A stretch of DNA of 8,560 bases, from assembly GCA_905215945.1 (NCBI GenBank), contig CAJMRZ010000051.1:1-8560 (forward strand). The letters run 5' to 3'. Positions 4,539 through 8,560 of the stretch are shown in pieces. Below the pieces are notes generated by a model, which searched no databases, was not told the DNA's origin, and was given only the letters and a program-made list of their open reading frames with translations. Position numbers and translations under genes: made by a program. Numbering within the stretch: position 1 is the first letter of the stretch; every line of letters begins with the position of its first letter. The stretch is from an uncultured bacterium. Lineage in GTDB: Bacteria > Actinomycetota > Coriobacteriia > Coriobacteriales > Coriobacteriaceae.

Positions 4539-5897
4539 ATGGCAGCACCCGAGCAGCTGTTTAACGTTCGTGAGCGCAAGCGTTTTGAGCGCCACGACAT
4601 TTGGGAGCGCATCACCGAGAACGGCACGATTTCCGCCGCCGTCATGGTCTTCGCCGCCATCGCCGCCGTCATTTGCGCCAATACCGATGCCTACGAGGCC
4701 ATCCATCACTTTTTGGAGACCCCGCTGTATGTGGGTCTGGGCAACCTTACGGCCGGTCTCACCGTTGAGCTATTCGTCAACGACTTCCTCATGGCGATTT
4801 TCTTTTTGTTGGTGGGCATTGAGCTCAAGTACGAGATGACAGTTGGCGAGCTCAAAAACCCGCGCCAGGCTATGCTTCCCATGCTGGCGGCCGTGGGCGG
4901 CGTCGTCGTTCCCGCCTGCATCTATCTGATCTTTAACCATGCCGGCGCGCACAACGGCTGGGCCATTCCCATGGCAACCGATATTGCCTTTGCGCTGGGC
5001 GTGCTGTCGCTTTTGGGCAATCGCGTGCCCAACGGCGTGCGCGTGTTCTTCTCGACGCTCGCCATCGCCGACGACCTCATTTCCATCGCCGCCATCGCCA
5101 TCTTCTACGGTCAGAGCCCCAATCCGTTTTGGTTGGGCGCCGCCGCGCTTGTGACCTGCGCGCTCGTGTGGCTCAACAAGACGCAGCATTACCGCCTTGC
5201 CCCGTACTCGGTGCTGGGCCTGCTGCTGTGGTTCTGCATGTTCAAGAGCGGCGTGCATGCCACGCTTGCTGGCGTCATCCTGGCCTTCACCATTCCGGCC
5301 AAGTGCGGCGTCAAGCTCGATAGCCTCACCGATTGGTTGGGCGAGTGCCTGCCGCTGCTCGATGACCGCTACGATGACGAGGCACACATCCTGGGCCAGC
5401 ATGACTTTACCGTCTCGACCACCAAGGTCGAGCGCGTCATGCACCGCGTGACCCCGCCGCTCATCCGCATGGAGCGTCTGATCTCCACGCCGGTTAACTT
5501 TGTGATTCTGCCGATCTTTGCGTTCGTGAACGCACAGGTTCGCCTAGTGGGCGTGGACATGAGCACGCTACTCACCGACCCGGTGACGCTCGGCGTGTAC
5601 TTTGGCATGCTGCTGGGTAAGCCGATCGGTATCTTTGGCATGACGTTTGCCCTGGTTAAGCTTAGGGCCTGCGAGCTGCCGCGCAATGTCAACTGGCACA
5701 TGATTGCCGGTGTGGGCATTCTGGGCGGCATCGGCTTTACCATGTCGATTCTCATCAGCGGCCTTGCCTTCCCGACGGCCCAGTTTGAGGTTCTTGCTGC
5801 CAAGGCTGCCATTCTTGCCGGTTCGGTCACCGCTGCCGTGCTCGGCATGATCTACATGAGTGTGATCTGCAAGCATCCCGCGCCCAAGGACGAGTAA
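4539..5897 (+). CDS. nhaA: Na+/H+ antiporter NhaA
   Basis: An inner-membrane secondary transporter that exports Na+ or Li+ in exchange for protons, used for sodium and pH homeostasis. The catalytic core is intact: MATDIAFALG with Asp148 and LAIADDLISI with Asp178-Asp179 keep the 30-residue spacing of Asp133 and Asp163/164 in the Escherichia coli protein, and Lys361 in LLGKPIGIFG fits the conserved lysine of helix X. The sequence is hydrophobic with about twelve membrane segments. At 452 residues it exceeds the 388 of E. coli. The excess is a hydrophilic N-terminal tail of about 28 residues and a charged loop at about 258-315 (GECLPLLDDRYDDEAH onward) between helices VIII and IX, a layout also known from other Gram-positive NhaA proteins. 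The ATG has AAGGAG 6 nt upstream. It seems to be a single-gene unit, controlled by the structured leader before it and ended by a strong terminator. Confidence 0.95.
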   Translation: MAAPEQLFNVRERKRFERHDIWERITENGTISAAVMVFAAIAAVICANTDAYEAIHHFLETPLYVGLGNLTAGLTVELFVNDFLMAIFFLLVGIELKYEMTVGELKNPRQAMLPMLAAVGGVVVPACIYLIFNHAGAHNGWAIPMATDIAFALGVLSLLGNRVPNGVRVFFSTLAIADDLISIAAIAIFYGQSPNPFWLGAAALVTCALVWLNKTQHYRLAPYSVLGLLLWFCMFKSGVHATLAGVILAFTIPAKCGVKLDSLTDWLGECLPLLDDRYDDEAHILGQHDFTVSTTKVERVMHRVTPPLIRMERLISTPVNFVILPIFAFVNAQVRLVGVDMSTLLTDPVTLGVYFGMLLGKPIGIFGMTFALVKLRACELPRNVNWHMIAGVGILGGIGFTMSILISGLAFPTAQFEVLAAKAAILAGSVTAAVLGMIYMSVICKHPAPKDE

Positions 5898-5914
5898 AAG
5901 CACATACAAGTTTG

Positions 5915-5952
5915 AAAACGCCGCCTGTGAACACCATCACAGGCGGCGTTTT
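5915..5952. terminator. Bidirectional rho-independent terminator
   Basis: A perfect 16-bp stem (5915-5930 with 5937-5952) with a 6-nt loop has AAAA at its left base and TTTT at its right base, so it reads as a terminator from both strands. It ends nhaA from the left and the small minus-strand gene from the right. A further 8-bp inverted repeat (5952-5959 with 5972-5979) lies between it and the stop codon of the small gene. Confidence 0.9.
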
Positions 5953-5982
5953 AGTCATTCGGGACGTTCTTAATGACTAGGT

Positions 5983-6237
5983 TTATTCCACGGTGCCGTA
6001 GACGGCGCCCCAGCCGTGGGCGGCCAAGGCGGAATTGAGCTGGTCGCAAAGCGATTGGCGGTCGTAGTAGCCGGGCGGTAGCAGGTTGACGATCTCCATG
6101 AGATCGGGTGCCAGGTCCAAGATTTCGGCCTGTACGATCAGATCCAGGCGGTCGATGGCGTGACGGTCGTAAAATAGTCCGTCGACCAGGCGCTGCAGGT
6201 CGCCGAATTCTTCGGCCTGGAACGATCCGTACTCCAT
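5983..6237 (-). CDS. Small conserved-looking protein of unknown function
   Basis: An 84-residue open frame with a good ribosome binding site (AAGGAGG, 4 nt before the ATG) and its own terminator, so it is very likely expressed. The product is acidic and soluble, without a signal peptide, membrane segment, cysteine or obvious catalytic motif. It seems mostly helical: an N-terminal EEFGDLQRLVDGLF stretch, a middle part rich in Asp and Leu, then LLPPGYYDRQSLCDQLN and a tryptophan-containing end HGWGAVYG. It contains one cysteine, Cys64, within that last stretch. I do not recognise the family. It is convergent with nhaA and divergent from the aminotransferase, and neither neighbour suggests a job. 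A small regulatory or adaptor protein is possible but unsupported. Confidence 0.75.
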   Translation of the reverse strand: MEYGSFQAEEFGDLQRLVDGLFYDRHAIDRLDLIVQAEILDLAPDLMEIVNLLPPGYYDRQSLCDQLNSALAAHGWGAVYGTVE

Positions 6238-6339
6238 AGTGCCTCCTTGGGCGCTTCACGCCGGCATGCGCGGCGATTCGTAATTCATTGCGATGGACTT
6301 AATCTATCACGGCTTCATAACGTTGCGACGGTGGCGGTC

Positions 6340-6345
6340 TATACT
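6340..6345 (+). promoter_or_regulatory. Candidate -10 box for the aminotransferase
   Basis: TATACT lies 41 bp before the aminotransferase ATG, with no clear -35 at the usual distance. It sits inside a long 7-bp inverted repeat, ACGTTGC (6320-6326) and GCAACGT (6356-6362), which would surround the start of transcription. Confidence 0.4.
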
Positions 6346-6386
6346 TAGAAGAATTGCAACGTACCGCTTCGTGAAAGGTCGCACCC

Positions 6387-7691
6387 ATGCAGACGATCTA
6401 CCAGAAGATGGAAACCACCGAACTCGATGCCGCCATCGAGGCGCTCAAGGCCGAGGTCGCCGAGGTCAAGGCCAAGGGCCTGGCGCTCGACATGGCCCGC
6501 GGCAAGCCGTCGCCCTCCCAGGTGGACATCTCTCGACCCATGCTCGATATCCTCAATGCCGATGCCGATCTGCACGACGGCAATGTCGACTGCTCCAACT
6601 ACGGCTGCTTTGAGGGCATTCCCTCGGCACGCAAGCTGGCGGGGGAGTTCCTGGGTTGCCCTGCCGAGCAGACGCTCGTGCTGGGTTCGTCGAGCTTGCT
6701 GATCGAGCACGATATCGCCGGTATGTTCTGGCGTTGCGGCTCGTGTGGTAGCGATCCTTGGGAGGCTTACGAGGCAGCGCACGACGGCAAGAAGGTCAAG
6801 TTCCTGTGCCCGGTTCCCGGCTACGATCGCCACTTTGGCATTACCGCCGACTTGGGTATCGAGAACGTTCCCGTCGCGATGACCGACAACGGCCCCGATA
6901 TGGACGAGATCGAGCGCCTCGTTGCCGCCGACGATTCCATCAAGGGCATCTGGTGCGTGCCCAAGTATTCCAACCCCACGGGTATCACCTTTAGCGAGGA
7001 CACCGTGCGCCGCCTGGTCGAGATGCACACGGCCGCGCCCGATTTCCGCATCTTCTGGGACAACGCCTACTGCGTGCACGACCTGTACGACGAGACCGAC
7101 GAGCTCGCCAACATCTTTGACCTCGCTCGCGCGGCGGGCACCGAGGACCGCGTGGTGGCATTCGCCTCGACGTCCAAGATCACCTTCCCGGGTGCCGGTA
7201 TCGGCTTTATCGGTGCGAGCCCCGCGGTTATCGCGGAGTTCTCCAAGCGCCTGAAGGCCGGCCTCATCAGTGCCGACAAGCTCAACCAGCTGCGTCACGT
7301 GCGCTTCCTTCCCACCATCGAGGCGGTCAAGGAGCACATGAAAAAGCATGCCGAGTTTCTGCGTCCGCGCTTTGAGGCCGTCGAGCGCAAGCTCACCGAG
7401 GGCTTGGGCGACACGGGCTGCGCCACCTGGACGCACCCTCGCGGCGGCTACTTTGTAAGCTTCGATGGTCCCGAGGGCTCGGCTCAAAAGGTCGCCGCGC
7501 TTTGCGCAGACCTGGGCGTTAAGCTCACGCCGGCCGGTGCCACCTGGCCCTATGGCAAGGATCCGCGCGACACCAACATCCGCATCGCGCCGAGCTATCC
7601 CACGGTCGAGGACCTGGAGGCCGCGCTCGATGTCCTGGTGCTGGCCGTTAAGCTTGTCGCTGCCGAGCTTGCGCGTGCCGAGCGCGCCTAG
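6387..7691 (+). CDS. PLP-dependent aminotransferase, class Ic aspartate aminotransferase type
   Basis: A fold-type I transaminase of 434 residues, matching the family often labelled Asp_aminotransf (formerly Aminotran_MocR) to which a corynebacterial aspartate aminotransferase belongs. It likely moves an amino group between an amino acid such as aspartate and 2-oxoglutarate. Visible motifs are the family N-terminus LALDMARGKPSPSQVD (32-47), NYGCFEGIPSAR (71-82), CVPKYSNPTG with Asn196, FWDNAY with Asp225 and Tyr228, the PLP lysine Lys264 in ASTSKITFPGAG, and NIRIAPSYP with Arg399, expected to bind the substrate alpha-carboxylate. There is no MocR-type DNA-binding domain, so it is an enzyme and not a regulator. 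The ATG at 6387 has GAAAGG upstream at about 9 nt. Its own promoter-like box precedes it, and a STAS gene starts 51 bp after its stop. Preferred substrate is not certain; alanine or aromatic amino acids are alternatives. Confidence 0.92.
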   Translation: MQTIYQKMETTELDAAIEALKAEVAEVKAKGLALDMARGKPSPSQVDISRPMLDILNADADLHDGNVDCSNYGCFEGIPSARKLAGEFLGCPAEQTLVLGSSSLLIEHDIAGMFWRCGSCGSDPWEAYEAAHDGKKVKFLCPVPGYDRHFGITADLGIENVPVAMTDNGPDMDEIERLVAADDSIKGIWCVPKYSNPTGITFSEDTVRRLVEMHTAAPDFRIFWDNAYCVHDLYDETDELANIFDLARAAGTEDRVVAFASTSKITFPGAGIGFIGASPAVIAEFSKRLKAGLISADKLNQLRHVRFLPTIEAVKEHMKKHAEFLRPRFEAVERKLTEGLGDTGCATWTHPRGGYFVSFDGPEGSAQKVAALCADLGVKLTPAGATWPYGKDPRDTNIRIAPSYPTVEDLEAALDVLVLAVKLVAAELARAERA

Positions 7692-7705
7692 CGCGCGGCT
7701 TCCCG

Positions 7706-7711
7706 TACTAT
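7706..7711 (+). promoter_or_regulatory. Candidate -10 box for the STAS gene
   Basis: TACTAT lies 31 bp before the STAS ATG, without a recognisable -35. A GCGCGC/GCGCGC stem with a 3-nt loop overlaps the aminotransferase stop codon just upstream (7682-7696). The STAS gene may therefore have its own promoter or be cotranscribed with the aminotransferase. Confidence 0.3.
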
Positions 7712-7742
7712 CCGCACTTTCGATACGTAAAGGAGCGTATAC

Positions 7743-8057
7743 ATGGATTTGGGTATTTCCACCAACCCCACGCCAGAGCTCTACACCATTAAGGTAACCG
7801 GCGAGATCGATATCTCTAACGCCGATAGCCTGCGCAATGCCATCGACCTGGCGCTCGAGCAGCCCACTGAGGCCGTTGAGCTCGATTTTGCCCAGGTGAG
7901 CTACATCGATTCGACGGGCATTGGTGTGCTCGTGGGCGCCGCGCACCACGCGGCCGACCACGACAAGCGCTTTAGCTGCACCAATGTGCAGCCCCCGGTG
8001 ATGCGCGTGGTCCAGCTGTTGGGTGTCGACCAGGAGATTTCGATCACCGCTGCATAA
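7743..8057 (+). CDS. Single-domain STAS protein, anti-sigma-factor antagonist-like
   Basis: A 104-residue soluble protein made of one STAS domain, as in SpoIIAA and RsbV. Such proteins bind an anti-sigma kinase and release its sigma factor, and are switched off by phosphorylation of a serine. The order of parts fits: beta strand YTIKVTGEIDISNADSLR (14-31), VELDFAQVSYIDSTGIGVLVG (45-65) with the phosphorylation-site Ser57 in DSTGIG, and a C-terminal LLGVDQEISI. The start is clear, with AAAGGAG 7 nt upstream of the ATG. No RsbW/SpoIIAB-type kinase, sigma factor or PP2C phosphatase lies in the window, so its partners must be elsewhere. The predicted role in a partner-switching pathway rests on family knowledge; small STAS proteins can also act in other complexes. 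Confidence 0.88.
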   Translation: MDLGISTNPTPELYTIKVTGEIDISNADSLRNAIDLALEQPTEAVELDFAQVSYIDSTGIGVLVGAAHHAADHDKRFSCTNVQPPVMRVVQLLGVDQEISITAA

Positions 8058-8101
8058 TCTTTGCCCCCAAAAGGGCATGCCGTTTGGCATATGTTTGTGA
8101 T

Positions 8102-8135
8102 GCGCTCGGACGTTTTGGCGTCCGGGCGCTATACT
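8102..8135 (+). promoter_or_regulatory. 11-bp hairpin abutting a -10 box upstream of the tat gene
   Basis: GCGCTCGGACG (8102-8112) pairs with CGTCCGGGCGC (8119-8129) with one G-U pair and a 6-nt loop. The next base begins TATACT (8130-8135), a probable -10 box for the tat gene. The palindrome fills the place of the -35 and spacer. It could be an operator or the 3' end of the STAS mRNA, although it has no T-run beyond TATACTT. Confidence 0.4.
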
Positions 8136-8178
8136 TGACCGAATGAATAGACGAGTTCCGGCCGAATGGCGCGGTGCG

Positions 8179-8198
8179 GGCTCGACTCACATCGAGCC
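8179..8198 (+). promoter_or_regulatory. Hairpin just before the tat ribosome binding site
   Basis: GGCTCGA (8179-8185) and TCGAGCC (8192-8198) form a perfect 7-bp stem with a 6-nt loop. Only two bases separate it from GGAGG at 8201-8205. It may tune translation or protect the mRNA 5' region. Confidence 0.4.
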
Positions 8199-8210
8199 TT
8201 GGAGGTATGT

Positions 8211-8560
8211 GTGTTTGGTATTGGAGAGGGTGAGCTCGCGATCATCGTGGTCTTCGGCTTTTTGCTGTTTGGCCCGGATAAGCTCCCGCAGATGGGCCGC
8301 ACAATCGGCCGTGCCATCCGTCAGTTCCGCGAGACGCAGGAAAAGATGACGGCCGTTGTTCAGTCCGAGATTATCGATCCGGTGAGCGAGGCCGCTTCGG
8401 CACCGGTCAAGCCCAAGAAGACTGCCGTCGATGACGATTCCGATGCGGACGAGGATGCCGTCGAGACGGCTGCGCCCGCAAAGAAGGAGACCTTTGCCGA
8501 GCGCCGTGCCCGCCTTGCCGCCGAGAAGGCCGCGAGCGAGGCTGCCGCCGAGGGCGAGGG
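8211..8560 (+). CDS. Twin-arginine translocase subunit of the TatA/TatB family (3' end outside the window)
   Basis: A membrane-anchored component of the Tat pathway, which exports folded proteins with twin-arginine signals. Translation from GTG at 8211 gives MFGIGEGELAII, one hydrophobic helix at about 9-21, the hinge GPDKLP at 21-26, then an amphipathic helix GRTIGRAIRQFRETQEKM (29-46). The Gly-Pro hinge and Glu8 favour TatB over TatA, but the two are hard to separate in this group. After residue 50 comes a long Ala/Glu/Asp/Lys-rich tail, still open at base 8560 (116 codons visible). GTG was chosen because GGAGG lies 5 nt upstream; the ATG at 8207 is in another frame and stops after eight codons. 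A tatC gene might follow beyond the window. The promoter-like TATACT at 8130 gives it a structured leader of about 70 nt. Confidence 0.85.
   Translation, partial: MFGIGEGELAIIVVFGFLLFGPDKLPQMGRTIGRAIRQFRETQEKMTAVVQSEIIDPVSEAASAPVKPKKTAVDDDSDADEDAVETAAPAKKETFAERRARLAAEKAASEAAAEGE

Noticed and set aside
3312..4709. 465-codon open frame on the minus strand over ppaC and the nhaA start
   Set aside because: It lies antisense to a gene with unmistakable DHH motifs, is rich in Gly, Ala, Asp and His as expected from the complement of GC-biased codons, runs through two terminators and has no ribosome binding site.
6345..8090. 581-codon open frame on the minus strand over the aminotransferase and STAS genes
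   Set aside because: It is the antisense shadow of two well-supported genes, with the biased composition typical of such frames and no recognisable domain.
8207..8233. ATG at 8207 as tat start or as a short leader peptide
   Set aside because: It is out of frame with tat, stops after eight codons and is only one base from GGAGG; the GTG at 8211 gives the correct TatA/TatB N-terminus.
8143..8349. 68-codon frame starting about where the TATACT transcript would begin (possible leaderless ORF)
   Set aside because: The start position is suggestive, but the frame overlaps the tat gene in another register and has an Arg/Ser-rich shadow-like composition.

Overview
This window looks like an ordinary chromosomal segment of a GC-rich anaerobic actinobacterium of the class Coriobacteriia, with Collinsella or a close relative as the best guess. 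The reasons are the high GC content, strong AAAGGAGG-type ribosome binding sites 4-8 nt before the starts, DHH-type Mn-dependent pyrophosphatase, the class Ic (Asp_aminotransf) transaminase, and short hairpin repeats with a GGGACAGGTT loop that I associate with this group from memory. The taxonomic call is inference; there is no rRNA or marker in the window that fixes it.

Layout. 1-219: a gene-free left edge with three hairpins, two of them terminator-like. 220-1946: a minus-strand pair, a GntR/UTRA regulator followed by a class I mannose-6-phosphate isomerase. 1947-2228: an AT-rich divergent control region with a consensus TATAAT, a perfect 14-bp palindrome and a hairpin repeat. 2229-3182: a plus-strand ROK sugar kinase, followed one base after its stop by a second hairpin repeat. 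3348-4271: Mn-dependent inorganic pyrophosphatase with a strong terminator. 4331-4538: a structured leader with a second intrinsic terminator just ahead of nhaA. 4539-5897: the Na+/H+ antiporter NhaA. 5983-6237: a small minus-strand protein of unknown function, sharing a bidirectional terminator with nhaA. 6387-7691: aspartate-type aminotransferase. 7743-8057: single-domain STAS (anti-sigma-factor-antagonist-like) protein. 8211-8560: start of a TatA/TatB-type translocase subunit, GTG-initiated, running off the window.

How the genes fit together. The isomerase, regulator and ROK kinase form a plausible hexose-phosphate entry module: the kinase makes hexose-6-phosphate, ManA interconverts mannose-6-phosphate and fructose-6-phosphate, and the UTRA domain may sense a sugar or sugar phosphate. 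The remaining genes are housekeeping units that mostly appear to have their own promoters and terminators. No phage, transposase, CRISPR, toxin-antitoxin or defence genes were seen.

I did not find a convincing new multi-gene system. The best leads are regulatory: a terminator hairpin placed in the nhaA 5' leader (possible attenuator, ion-sensing RNA or separate small RNA), two hairpin repeats of opposite orientation with an identical loop core bracketing the ROK gene, and an orphan LacI-like palindrome in the divergent region.
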